DNA of 64,000 nucleotides from the NCBI RefSeq assembly GCF_900185015.1, contig NZ_FXYD01000001.1, positions 1 through 64,000 of the forward strand, in the 5' to 3' direction. Numbering within the stretch: the first letter of the stretch is position 1; every line of letters begins with the position of its first letter. The notes below the pieces were generated by a model. It saw only the letters and a list, made by a program, of their open reading frames with translations, had not been told where the DNA came from and did not search any database. Of this stretch, positions 16,102 to 23,935 are shown in pieces. A program made the translations under genes and the position numbers. Origin of the DNA: Octadecabacter ascidiaceicola. Lineage in GTDB: Bacteria; Pseudomonadota; Alphaproteobacteria; Rhodobacterales; Rhodobacteraceae.

Positions 16102-17217
16102 GTGAAGAATTTTGTAAGGGCATTTGCCCTATTTTTGCTGTCGGCTTGTGGATTTGTTCAGGACGAATTGTATCAATCAGGTGGGTTTGTCGGAGCAAGG
16201 GCCAACAGTTTTTTACCTGCTCAAACACCGCAACAGCGGTTTGATCGCTATATGATTATTGCAATGATTCTTGCACCAGCGGCCTTGGAAACGGCTGTAG
16301 ATGAAGAAGAAGCTGCCGCAACTATAAGGCGCGTAAATGCAATGTACGCGTCCTTGGCTGAATTGCGCAGGTCCTTGTATTGCGGTGACGGTGTTGGTTC
16401 GATGAACAACGTCCCAGTGCCGCCAGGCGGATACGCGGTGGTTTGTGATTCACAGCAAACTGACGACCCAGCTGAAGCATGGGGAGATATTGGAGACGAG
16501 CTACGCTCCAACGGCTACCAGTTCGAGCAATTGGAGAACGCAGTTCAGCAAGACTTGTTTTTTGTCGCGCGCTCGGTCGTTGTTAACTTGGAACTCAATA
16601 CAGAGGCAGAGGATCTGCTGCGCTTGAACGCATGGACGCTCGCTCGGCTTTGGAGGAAAGTTGAAGACCTGCTTCCGATGTTCAGAGAGACTGCAGCGCG
16701 GTTCAGGGGGGGCGTCATTTTATATGCTGATATTTCGCAAGCAACTTGCGATACTGAACGTGCTGAGTGTCTTAGGCTACAAGGATTTATGAGGCAGAAG
16801 TTCAGGGGGCTCGCGCGCGAGGACGGATTTGTCCCTGACCCAAATTTGCCAGAGCGGGATGTCCAGCGGATGCTTGAACTAGCCAAGCGGGTCTTCGATG
16901 GATCCCAGTGGCGGTTGAGCGATCCTCAATATATCGCGATTATTCAGCAAATTGATCAGTCTTGTGAGGTGGCCTACCATCGACAACTGGGACCCGAGGC
17001 AGCTGCAAATGCTGGGTCAAATCCTCATTGTGGTTTCGGAATTCGCGCACCCGACGGAGTAGCGTGGAAGCAAGCGCCGTCCGAAGCGAGAAGCGACCTG
17101 ATCCGGGCTCTGCGAGATAGCCCATTCCCGGAACCAGTATTGGCAACGCCTATTCCGGGCGAGAATAGTTCTGACGCGGAACTGACTGGTAACGAGCCCG
17201 GTTCTCCAAAACAATGA
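16102..17217 (+). CDS. lipoprotein of unknown function
   Basis: I start at the GTG at 16102 because AGGGGAAG lies just upstream and the product then opens with a lipoprotein signal: a basic start, a hydrophobic stretch and the lipobox LLSAC (Cys16). The mature protein (371 residues in total) is largely helical and hydrophilic, with scattered cysteines and no domain I recognise. The open frame extends to 16000 but that part has no signal features. The first part of the gene is clearly richer in A/T than the neighbours. It sits alone between the sodB terminator and the convergent LOG-family gene. Confidence 0.7.
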   Translation: MKNFVRAFALFLLSACGFVQDELYQSGGFVGARANSFLPAQTPQQRFDRYMIIAMILAPAALETAVDEEEAAATIRRVNAMYASLAELRRSLYCGDGVGSMNNVPVPPGGYAVVCDSQQTDDPAEAWGDIGDELRSNGYQFEQLENAVQQDLFFVARSVVVNLELNTEAEDLLRLNAWTLARLWRKVEDLLPMFRETAARFRGGVILYADISQATCDTERAECLRLQGFMRQKFRGLAREDGFVPDPNLPERDVQRMLELAKRVFDGSQWRLSDPQYIAIIQQIDQSCEVAYHRQLGPEAAANAGSNPHCGFGIRAPDGVAWKQAPSEARSDLIRALRDSPFPEPVLATPIPGENSSDAELTGNEPGSPKQ

Positions 17218-17234
17218 GCCGTTGCGGACTAAAT

Positions 17235-17801
17235 TTAATTAGCGGCTTCAAGCGCTGAGTGAAGTTCGTCAACTGTGGTCACAATATCCAAATACTTTCC
17301 TAGGCTCTCGTCCGCAAAGCCTTGTGTGATGATCTGATCCAAAAGCGCCAGCAGCGGGTCCCAGTAGCCGTTGGTGTTGAGCAGGAACACAGGTTTGTCG
17401 TGCAGGCCGAGTTGTCGCCATGTAAGGGCTTCGAACAGTTCGTCTAGGGAGCCGGCGCCGCCGGGCAAGACGACAACCGCTTGGGCGTTCATCAGCATGA
17501 CCTTTTTGCGCTCATGCATGGTTTCGGTGACGATGAAGGTGGTTAGGTCCGTTTTGCCGACTTCCCAATCGATCAAGTGCTGCGGGATAACGCCGAAGGT
17601 GTCGCCACCGCCGGTTTGGGCCGCCCGCGCCACGCGCCCCATCAGCCCGACATCGCCCGCGCCATAAACCAAACGCCAGCCATTCGCGGCCAGCATCGCG
17701 CCGCAATCAGTTGCCGCTTGGGCATAGGCAGGGTCTGCGCCGTCACGGGAACCGCAGTAAACGCAGACGGAAAAGCTGGGGGAGGTCATGTTGTGGTCCA
17801 A
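17235..17801 (-). CDS. LOG family protein (nucleoside monophosphate phosphoribohydrolase-like)
   Basis: A 188-residue Rossmann-fold protein of the TIGR00730/LOG family. It has the N-terminal VYCGSRDG motif and the phosphate-binding/catalytic PGGAGSLDELFEAL motif (PGGxGTxxE family signature with Ser in place of Thr). Characterised members release the base from nucleoside 5'-monophosphates, including cytokinin precursors; the physiological substrate here is unknown. An alternative start is the Met at residue 5 (17789). It is divergent from the LysM gene and convergent with the lipoprotein gene. Confidence 0.88.
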   Translation of the reverse strand: MDHNMTSPSFSVCVYCGSRDGADPAYAQAATDCGAMLAANGWRLVYGAGDVGLMGRVARAAQTGGGDTFGVIPQHLIDWEVGKTDLTTFIVTETMHERKKVMLMNAQAVVVLPGGAGSLDELFEALTWRQLGLHDKPVFLLNTNGYWDPLLALLDQIITQGFADESLGKYLDIVTTVDELHSALEAAN

Positions 17802-17863
17802 TCATTGGTTTTGACCCGTGATAGTCCGGTTGCTACAGTCTGCCAACTGTTGGGGAGCAAAAC

Positions 17864-19057
17864 GTGCAGACGAAATATCTATTGACCGGCGGAGGGGCTG
17901 TCGTTGCTGTGGCGATTGCCTCGGCGATTTATTTTCGGCTGTTGCCGCAGGACATCGCGGTAGCACCAGATACGGTAAGCGAGCAAGTGGTTGAGGATAT
18001 TGCTGTCGACAATCAACCTGCTGAAAGTATTGAAGACGTTGCGCCGGTTGTTGTGCCTGATGCGGTCGCACCGCTTTTGTTGACCGATATGCGGTTTGAG
18101 CCTGACGGGGGCTTTGTGGTCTTTGGTACAGGGGAGCCGAACGTTCCAATTGCAGTGATGATCGACGGCGTTGAAGTGGAACGCGTTTTCGCTGGGGCAG
18201 ATGGCGCGTTTTCGTTTGTGGGATTTGTTGGCCACTCTGACAGCCCGCGCACGTTGACCGCCATAAGTGACCCTGACGGGGACGCATTGGATGCGGATCG
18301 GATGTTTGTTTTGGCGGCCAATCCTGCACCGGTTGTCGTTGCGGCAGTGGAAGACGTCGTTCCAGAGGGCGGTGATCCTATAGATAATGCAGGGGAAACG
18401 GAAGAGGCTGAAGTCGTGGAAGACCCGCAAGCGCCTATCGAACCGGAAATTGCCATTACAACGGCTCCCGCCAGCCCATCAACACCAGCGATCATCGCGA
18501 TTACGCCGGATGGTGTGGATGTTGTCCAAGCGCCGGTCGCTGCAGATATTCCACCTGAAGTGATGTCCAATGTCGCCCTTGATACGATCACTTATGATCT
18601 AGAGGGCGATGTTATCTTGCAAGGTCGCGCCATTGGTGACGGTGGTTACGTGCAGGTTTACGTCAATAATGCGCCCGTTAGCCGACTGCCTGTGGATTCG
18701 AACGGTGATTGGCGTGGGGATTTGCCGGATGTGGATACGGGTGTTTACACGCTACGGATTGATGAAGTGGACGATCAGGGCGACGTTGTAAGCCGAATTG
18801 AAACTCCATTCCTGCGCGAAGATCCTGCCGATGTGATCGAAGCGATGGCTGAAGATGTGGCTAACCCCGAATTTACCGTTGCGACGCGCACCGTTCAGCC
18901 GGGTGCTACGCTTTGGGCGATTGCGGAGGAACGCTATGGGTCCGGTATTTTGTATTTCAAAGTGTTCGAAGCCAACCGTGACCGTATCCGCGATCCTGAC
19001 CTGATTTACCCGGGGCAGGTGTTTATGGTGCCTGAGGCCGACGAGGGCTCCAATTGA
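17864..19057 (+). CDS. LysM-domain envelope protein with Ig-like/BON-style repeats
   Basis: A 397-residue protein with an N-terminal membrane anchor (about residues 6-26), a long acidic, Val/Pro-rich region containing two similar beta-rich segments (FEPDGGFVVFGTGEPN... and LEGDVILQGRAIGDG...), and a C-terminal LysM domain (about residues 340-392: VQPGATLWAIAEERYG...DLIYPGQVFMVP) for peptidoglycan binding. The start is GTG with GGGGAG upstream. It probably links inner membrane and cell wall in the periplasm. Its stop overlaps the TTG start of the XdhC gene by 4 bases. Confidence 0.8.
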   Translation: MQTKYLLTGGGAVVAVAIASAIYFRLLPQDIAVAPDTVSEQVVEDIAVDNQPAESIEDVAPVVVPDAVAPLLLTDMRFEPDGGFVVFGTGEPNVPIAVMIDGVEVERVFAGADGAFSFVGFVGHSDSPRTLTAISDPDGDALDADRMFVLAANPAPVVVAAVEDVVPEGGDPIDNAGETEEAEVVEDPQAPIEPEIAITTAPASPSTPAIIAITPDGVDVVQAPVAADIPPEVMSNVALDTITYDLEGDVILQGRAIGDGGYVQVYVNNAPVSRLPVDSNGDWRGDLPDVDTGVYTLRIDEVDDQGDVVSRIETPFLREDPADVIEAMAEDVANPEFTVATRTVQPGATLWAIAEERYGSGILYFKVFEANRDRIRDPDLIYPGQVFMVPEADEGSN

Positions 19058-20019
19058 GCGGCTTGTGCGGGCTTTCAAAACTGGCGCTTGATTGGCACTT
19101 AAGCGGGCAAGGTGCTGTGCTTGCGACGGTCGTTGAAACATGGGGCTCTGCGCCACGGCCAGCGGGCAGCCAGCTGGCAATACGCGCGGATGGACGTATG
19201 GAGGGCTCCGTTTCTGGCGGCTGCGTTGAAGGCGCGGTGATCGTTGAGGCGCTTGAGGCATTGGATGACGGCAAACAGCGACTTTTGGAGTTCGGCGTTA
19301 GCGACGATGAGGCCTTTGCTGTCGGTTTGGCCTGTGGTGGGCGCATTAAAATACTGGTGGAACCTGTCGGCGGGACGATGCCCGTTGATATTCTAACGCA
19401 ATTGGTTGCCAAGCGAGAATCTGGCGAATCCGTTGGATATGTTGCTGACCTGAACGGCGAAGCGCGGTCGTTGGTGGGCGCTGATGCCTATCCAGACCGG
19501 TTTCGGTTGGATCGTTCTGGCGTGGAAGGGGACGGGCAGACCTTCGTGGCCGTTCATAACCCGCCTTTGCGGATGATCATTATCGGTGGGGTGCATATTG
19601 CCCAGCATCTGGCACCCATGGCACGGGCCTGTGGATACGACGTCACTTTGGTTGATCCGCGGGCAAGTTTTGCGTCCCCCGCGCGGTTTCCTGATGTCAC
19701 GATTGTTGAGGACTGGCCGGATGCGGCGCTGGACGAACTGGGGCTAGATGCGCGTACCGCTGTCGTGACCCTAACCCATGACCCGAAATTGGATGACCCC
19801 GCGATCATGACCGCGCTGCGTTCGGATGTATTCTACCTTGGCTGCCTCGGGTCCACGCGCACCCATGCGAAACGGATGGCGCGGTTGAGGGATGCCGGAT
19901 TTGGCGACGAGATCAAGCGGATCAACGCACCCGTTGGTTTGGATATTGGTGGGCGCTCGGTTGCAGAAATCGCCGTCAGCATCATCGCGCAGGTGACGCA
20001 AGCGTTGCGTCAAGGGTAG
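19054..20019 (+). CDS. XdhC/CoxI family protein
   Basis: A 321-residue protein with both halves of the XdhC family: an N-terminal segment with ATVVETWGSAPRPAGSQL and SVSGGCVEGAV motifs, and a C-terminal Rossmann domain (IIIGGVHIAQHLAPMA, then CLGSTRTHAKRMARL). Characterised members bind molybdenum cofactor and insert its sulfurated form into xanthine dehydrogenase. No xdhAB genes are seen in this window, so the target enzyme is unknown. The likely start is TTG at 19054, overlapping the LysM gene stop (TTGA). No other start in this frame gives the complete N-terminal motif. Confidence 0.82.
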   Translation: MSGLCGLSKLALDWHLSGQGAVLATVVETWGSAPRPAGSQLAIRADGRMEGSVSGGCVEGAVIVEALEALDDGKQRLLEFGVSDDEAFAVGLACGGRIKILVEPVGGTMPVDILTQLVAKRESGESVGYVADLNGEARSLVGADAYPDRFRLDRSGVEGDGQTFVAVHNPPLRMIIIGGVHIAQHLAPMARACGYDVTLVDPRASFASPARFPDVTIVEDWPDAALDELGLDARTAVVTLTHDPKLDDPAIMTALRSDVFYLGCLGSTRTHAKRMARLRDAGFGDEIKRINAPVGLDIGGRSVAEIAVSIIAQVTQALRQG

Positions 20020-20044
20020 GGTGCTAACTGCCGGCCTTCAAACG

Positions 20045-20073
20045 AAAAAGCGCCACACAAATCTGTGCGGCGC
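20045..20073 (-). terminator. terminator of infC
   Basis: Read on the minus strand: a 10-position stem with one mismatch (GCGCCGCACA / TGTGTGGCGC), a 4-base loop, then five T. It lies 27 bases past the infC stop codon. Confidence 0.8.
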
Positions 20074-20099
20074 TCTAAGATCAATATGTCGCGAGCGAC

Positions 20100-20648
20100 T
20101 TATTTCTGCGGCAACGGCCCGATGATCATGACCATCTGGCGACCTTCCATCTTTGGGAAGTTCTCGATCTTGCCGTGCTCTTTGGTGTCTTCTGCGACAC
20201 GTTCCAACAGCTCGCGTCCAAGGTTCTGGTGTGCCATTTCACGACCACGGAAACGCAATGTCACTTTTACCTTGTCGCCATTCGCCAAAAACTTGAACAC
20301 GTTACGCATTTTGACGTCGTAGTCATTGGTGTCCGTGTTCGGGCGGAACTTGACCTCTTTGATCTCGATGATCTTTTGCTTCTTGCGGGCTTCGGCTTCG
20401 CGCTTTTGGGTCTCATACTTGAACTTGCCGAAATCCATGATCTTACACACGGGAGGCGTGGCGTTCGGAGAGATTTCAACCAGATCGAGGCCAGCGTCAT
20501 CTGCCATTTGCATGGCGCGCTCGGGCGTTACTACGCCGGCGTTTTCGCCATCCGCCCCAATGAGACGGATTTCGGATGCGCGAATGCGTTCATTTACGCG
20601 GGGGCCGGTGTCGCGCTGTGGTGGCGCGTTATGAGGTCTGCGGGCTAT
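20100..20648 (-). CDS. infC: translation initiation factor IF-3, ATA start codon
   Basis: The C-terminal 137 residues can be read from an ATG at 20513, but typical IF-3 sequence continues in frame upstream ([10 protein letters not shown], then [20 protein letters not shown]). The first codon of that block is ATA at 20648..20646, with AAGGAAAA about 6 bases upstream, giving a full-length IF-3 of 182 residues. No ATG, GTG or TTG lies at this position. Non-canonical AUU/AUC/AUA starts are a known hallmark of infC because IF-3 rejects them and so represses its own synthesis. The protein has the N-terminal domain, basic linker ([11 protein letters not shown]) and C-terminal 30S-binding domain. Confidence 0.93.
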   Translation of the reverse strand: MARRPHNAPPQRDTGPRVNERIRASEIRLIGADGENAGVVTPERAMQMADDAGLDLVEISPNATPPVCKIMDFGKFKYETQKREAEARKKQKIIEIKEVKFRPNTDTNDYDVKMRNVFKFLANGDKVKVTLRFRGREMAHQNLGRELLERVAEDTKEHGKIENFPKMEGRQMVMIIGPLPQK

Positions 20649-20850
20649 TGGACTTTTCCTTAAATTGTTTGTCGTTCAGGGGCGGAACGTAAACCTGCGC
20701 GAGGCGCACTTCAAGGCGCAAATCGCGAATTCCTGAATGAGTGAAACGGGGAAGAACACCTGTCGCTTCCCGCTTTTCTTTGCGTGTGCAGCATGACATA
20801 CGTCCGCCCGAGGTCCAGTTGGGGGCCATGTATTTTAAAGGACGAGACAC

Positions 20851-21741
20851 ATGAGAGGCACGATTGCAATTATCGTTATCGCAGTACTTGGTTACTTTGG
20901 TTACCAGTGGGGCGCTAACGGCAAGAACCCGATGGAAGTTTTCACAGGCGCAGCTGAAATGGCTGGCGACGCCGCTGACGGCGCTGCTGACATGGCAGGC
21001 GACGTTGTAGAAGGCGCCACAGACATGGCGTCTGATGCGGCTGACGCAGTTGCAGATACTGCCGAAGGCGCTGTTGAAGCGGTCACAGAGGCTGCTGAAG
21101 ATGCTGTTGAAACAGCAGGTGACGCGGTTGAGAGTGCTGTTGACGCTGTAGAAGACGCCGCCGAAGGCGCTGTTGAAGCTGCGTCTGACGCGGTTGAAGG
21201 TGCTGCAGATGCAGTTGAAGGTGCAGTAGAGGGCGCGACAGACGAAGCTGCTGAAACTGCCGCTGCCGCCGAAGAAGAAGCTGCCACCGCTGCCGCTGCT
21301 GCTGAAGAAGAGGCCGCTGCTGCTGCCGCTGCAGCCGAAGAAGAAGCTGCCGCCGCCGCTGCTGCCGCTGAAGAAGAAGCCGCTGCTGCCGCCGCTGCTG
21401 CAGAAGAAGCTGCCGCTGCTGAAGCTGCCGCTGCCGAAGAAGCTGCTGCCGCCGCTGCCGAGGAAGCCGCCGCCGCTGAAGCTGCTGCAGAAGAAGCCGC
21501 AGCCGCTGAAGCCGCTGCTGCCGAAGAAGCTGCTGCTGCTGCAACTGAGGGCGCTGCGGACATCGCAACACTTCTGACACCTGAAGGTTTTGACGCTGCA
21601 CAGGTTCTGGAACTGGTTCAGTCTTCCGACCTTGGCGCGATTGCTAAGACACAGCTGGCTGCACAGATTGCAGAAGCTGCGGCTGACCCATCCAAGCTGA
21701 CAGACGTTCTGGCTGCGATCAAAACAGCGCTTGGCATGTAA
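20851..21741 (+). CDS. Ala/Glu-rich membrane-anchored repeat protein
   Basis: A 296-residue protein: N-terminal membrane helix (about residues 4-20), then residues 30-130 built from irregular repeats based on A-x-D-A-V-E-G-A, then about residues 130-235 made almost entirely of Ala and Glu (AAEEEAAAAA type), and a 60-residue folded-looking C-terminus with Leu and Asp. The middle is predicted to be an elongated helix or coiled coil carrying strong negative charge, probably crossing the periplasm. I know no named family. Its DNA is rich in GCTGCCGCC triplets, which produce large meaningless Ser/Ala or Gln/Arg frames on the other strand. Confidence 0.8.
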   Translation: MRGTIAIIVIAVLGYFGYQWGANGKNPMEVFTGAAEMAGDAADGAADMAGDVVEGATDMASDAADAVADTAEGAVEAVTEAAEDAVETAGDAVESAVDAVEDAAEGAVEAASDAVEGAADAVEGAVEGATDEAAETAAAAEEEAATAAAAAEEEAAAAAAAAEEEAAAAAAAAEEEAAAAAAAAEEAAAAEAAAAEEAAAAAAEEAAAAEAAAEEAAAAEAAAAEEAAAAATEGAADIATLLTPEGFDAAQVLELVQSSDLGAIAKTQLAAQIAEAAADPSKLTDVLAAIKTALGM

Positions 21742-21761
21742 GCCAATCGGCATACCAAACG

Positions 21762-21792
21762 AAAAGGGCCGCTCAATCGAGCGGCCCTTTTT
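21762..21792. terminator. bidirectional terminator between Ala-rich gene and fpr
   Basis: A 13-bp perfect stem (AAAAGGGCCGCTC / GAGCGGCCCTTTT) with a 4-base loop and T runs on both strands. It lies between two convergent genes and can serve both. Confidence 0.9.
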
Positions 21793-21810
21793 GCATTCAG
21801 TAACAGTTGT

Positions 21811-22665
21811 TTAGTCTAGGAAGGCTTTCTCAACCACGTAGTGTTGAGGGTTCGAATTCGCACCCTCAACTAAGCCGTAGTCCTCAAACATTTCTTTGAG
21901 CTCAAGGTTGAACGCCAAGTTGCCGCAAATCATCGCGCGGTCGCTTTCAGGGTTCAGCGGCGGCACGCCAAGGTCTTCGAATGCTTCACCAGAGCGCATG
22001 AGGTCCGTGATGCGACCCATTTTCGGGCTCTCTTCGCGGGTGGTGGTCGGGTAGTATTTGATCTTCTTCCAGAAGCCTTCGCCGATGACTTCGTTCAACA
22101 ACTCGTCATCTTTGAGCGCTTCAATCAGATCACGACCATAAGTCAGCTCACCGACTTCGCGGCAGGTGTGGGTGATGATGATCTCGTCGTAGTCTTCATA
22201 GGTCTGTGGTTCGCGCAGCAGGCTGGCGAATGGCGCAAAGCCAGTGCCGGTGGCAAAGAACCAGATGCGCTTGCCGGGGATCAGCGCGTCATGCACCAAA
22301 GTGCCAACCGGTTTCGGGCGCAAGATGACTTCATCGCCAACTTTGATGTGTTGCAATTTGGATGTCAGTGGGCCGTCTTGCACTTTGATGGAATAGAATT
22401 CCAATTCTTCGTCCCAGCTCGGGGAGGCGATGGAATAGGCGCGCAACAGCGGCTTTACCTTGCCCGTTTCGGGGTTCGGATCTCCCATCAGGCCGATCAT
22501 CACAAATTCACCTGAACGGAACCGCATGGATACCGGACGGGTCATTTTGAAGCTGAACAGGCGGTCAGTGTAGTGCTTTACCTCTGTCACTTTCTGCGCA
22601 TCGGGCAGGGCGGGGACGGCTTTGGTCGCTAAGGATGTATCGGTCACGGGTGTCATTTCTGTCAT
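21811..22665 (-). CDS. fpr: ferredoxin--NADP reductase
   Basis: A 284-residue FNR of the bacterial Fpr type. FAD motif RAYSIASPSW, NADP motif FATGTGFAPFASLLREP, and a C-terminal motif ending VEKAFLD. It transfers electrons between NADPH and ferredoxin or flavodoxin. The frame extends to 22692, but the Met at 22665 gives the usual family N-terminus. It lies downstream of the sulfite reductase operon on the same strand with an 85-base gap; I infer it can supply reduced ferredoxin to the CysI-type reductase, but Fpr is also a general housekeeping enzyme. Confidence 0.92.
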   Translation of the reverse strand: MTEMTPVTDTSLATKAVPALPDAQKVTEVKHYTDRLFSFKMTRPVSMRFRSGEFVMIGLMGDPNPETGKVKPLLRAYSIASPSWDEELEFYSIKVQDGPLTSKLQHIKVGDEVILRPKPVGTLVHDALIPGKRIWFFATGTGFAPFASLLREPQTYEDYDEIIITHTCREVGELTYGRDLIEALKDDELLNEVIGEGFWKKIKYYPTTTREESPKMGRITDLMRSGEAFEDLGVPPLNPESDRAMICGNLAFNLELKEMFEDYGLVEGANSNPQHYVVEKAFLD

Positions 22666-22750
22666 GTGTCTATGGCGCGGGTGTACACCCACGCCCCTCT
22701 GTTACGCTTTGATCTATGTCAGTGAAAGGGGGAGCGTTGTCGCGCGGGGA

Positions 22751-23167
22751 TTAACCGCGCAAACGTGCTTGATAATTGTGGGCTTTCCAGTCCGCACGGG
22801 CCAGCCATTGGGCTTGCGGTTGGCGCGTGGCGAGGTCATCCGAAATCTCAACCTCGTCAAAGCCAGAGCGGCGCGCCATTGCGTATTGGTCCGCAATCAC
22901 ATGGCCACGGGCACGCAGGCGCCCCGTGAACCCCATGCGGCGCAGCTGCGCGGCAATCGTGAAACCGCGGCCATCTGCGAAGGATGGGAAATCTACGCGG
23001 ATCATGTCGATCTTTTCCAGGCTGTCCGCCAGATCAGACGGTTCAGCATCCGAGGCAAGATCCACCGCCAGCGCACCGCAATCATTGGCCGCGATATCAG
23101 CAAAAGCGACCCATCCGGTTTGCCAGTTGTCAGTGCTAAATCCTATGTCCGTTACGATCACACTCAT
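22751..23167 (-). CDS. DUF934 family protein of sulfite reductase operon
   Basis: A 138-residue protein matching DUF934, a family almost always found next to cysH/cysI in proteobacteria; its biochemical role is not known. Visible motifs are DFPSFADGRGF, AQLRRMGFTGRLRA and GHVIADQ in the middle third. It is the last gene of the cysG-DUF2849-cysI-cysH-DUF934 series, 48 bases after cysH. Confidence 0.9.
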   Translation of the reverse strand: MSVIVTDIGFSTDNWQTGWVAFADIAANDCGALAVDLASDAEPSDLADSLEKIDMIRVDFPSFADGRGFTIAAQLRRMGFTGRLRARGHVIADQYAMARRSGFDEVEISDDLATRQPQAQWLARADWKAHNYQARLRG

Positions 23168-23215
23168 TTTTTCGTCCTTTTCTGGCGCAACTTCATCTTG
23201 GCCAATAAACTCAAT

Positions 23216-23935
23216 TCAGGAAGCTCGAACAGCGCCGTTGGCACCGAAGTGAATGCCACATTCCGTTTTGCCTTGATCACGCCAGCGACCCGCGCGCGCG
23301 TCTTCGCCGCTTTTGACTTTGGTGGTGCAGGGCGCACAGCCAACGGAAGGGTAGCCCTTAGCGACCAGCGGGTGGCGCGGCAGGTTGTGGGTTTTGATAT
23401 ACTCTTGCAGATCATCGCGATCCCAATGGGCCAACGGGTTGACCTTGGCGCGCGGGAGGCGACCAAGCGGGCGCTCTATCTCGAAGAATTCCAATGCCTT
23501 ACGATCCCCGCCTTGAACGCGCTTGCGCCCAGAAATCCAGCCGTCGAACCCTTCCAAAGCGCGTTGAAGCGGCTCGGTTTTGCGCAGGGCGCAGCAGGCG
23601 TCAGGGTCGTGCAAATGCAGCAGGTTTTCGTTGTCATGCTCAAACAATGTTTCGCGTTTGGCACGGATCACCTGCACATTCGTTAGGCCAAGTTGGGCCG
23701 CAACGTCGCGCTGGTACTCAAGCGTTTCGGCGAACAGCATTTCCGTGTCGATGAACAACACCGGCACGTCAGGGTTAATCTGCGCTGCCATATGCAACAA
23801 AACAACGCTTTCCGCACCAAATGAGCTGACCAAAGCCATATCTTCGAAGCTGGTTAGCGCATGCTCAAGCACATCCTGCGCCGTCTTGTCTTTGTACACG
23901 CGGTTTAGCGTTTGAAGGCGCCCATCAAGCGGCAT
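23216..23935 (-). CDS. cysH: assimilatory APS reductase (CysH family)
   Basis: A 239-residue CysH-family protein. The start at 23935 (MPLDGRL) overlaps the end of cysI by 11 bases. The P-loop-like SSFGAESVV segment is present, as is the cysteine pair CC in CCALRKTEPL and the later CAPC pair. These mark the [4Fe-4S] cluster of the APS-reducing branch, so adenylyl sulfate rather than PAPS is the likely substrate. The catalytic Cys in ECGIHFG is present near the C-terminus. The reaction yields sulfite for the cysI product. Confidence 0.93.
   Translation of the reverse strand: MPLDGRLQTLNRVYKDKTAQDVLEHALTSFEDMALVSSFGAESVVLLHMAAQINPDVPVLFIDTEMLFAETLEYQRDVAAQLGLTNVQVIRAKRETLFEHDNENLLHLHDPDACCALRKTEPLQRALEGFDGWISGRKRVQGGDRKALEFFEIERPLGRLPRAKVNPLAHWDRDDLQEYIKTHNLPRHPLVAKGYPSVGCAPCTTKVKSGEDARAGRWRDQGKTECGIHFGANGAVRAS

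Noticed and set aside
20629-21753. Long Ser/Gly/Cys-rich, Ser/Ala-rich and Gln/Arg-rich frames opposite the Ala-rich gene
   Set aside because: They are complementary readings of GCTGCC-type repeats with no signals of their own.
22622-23686. 354-codon frame opposite DUF934 and cysH
   Set aside because: Antisense shadow of well-supported genes; no ribosome site and no recognisable domain.
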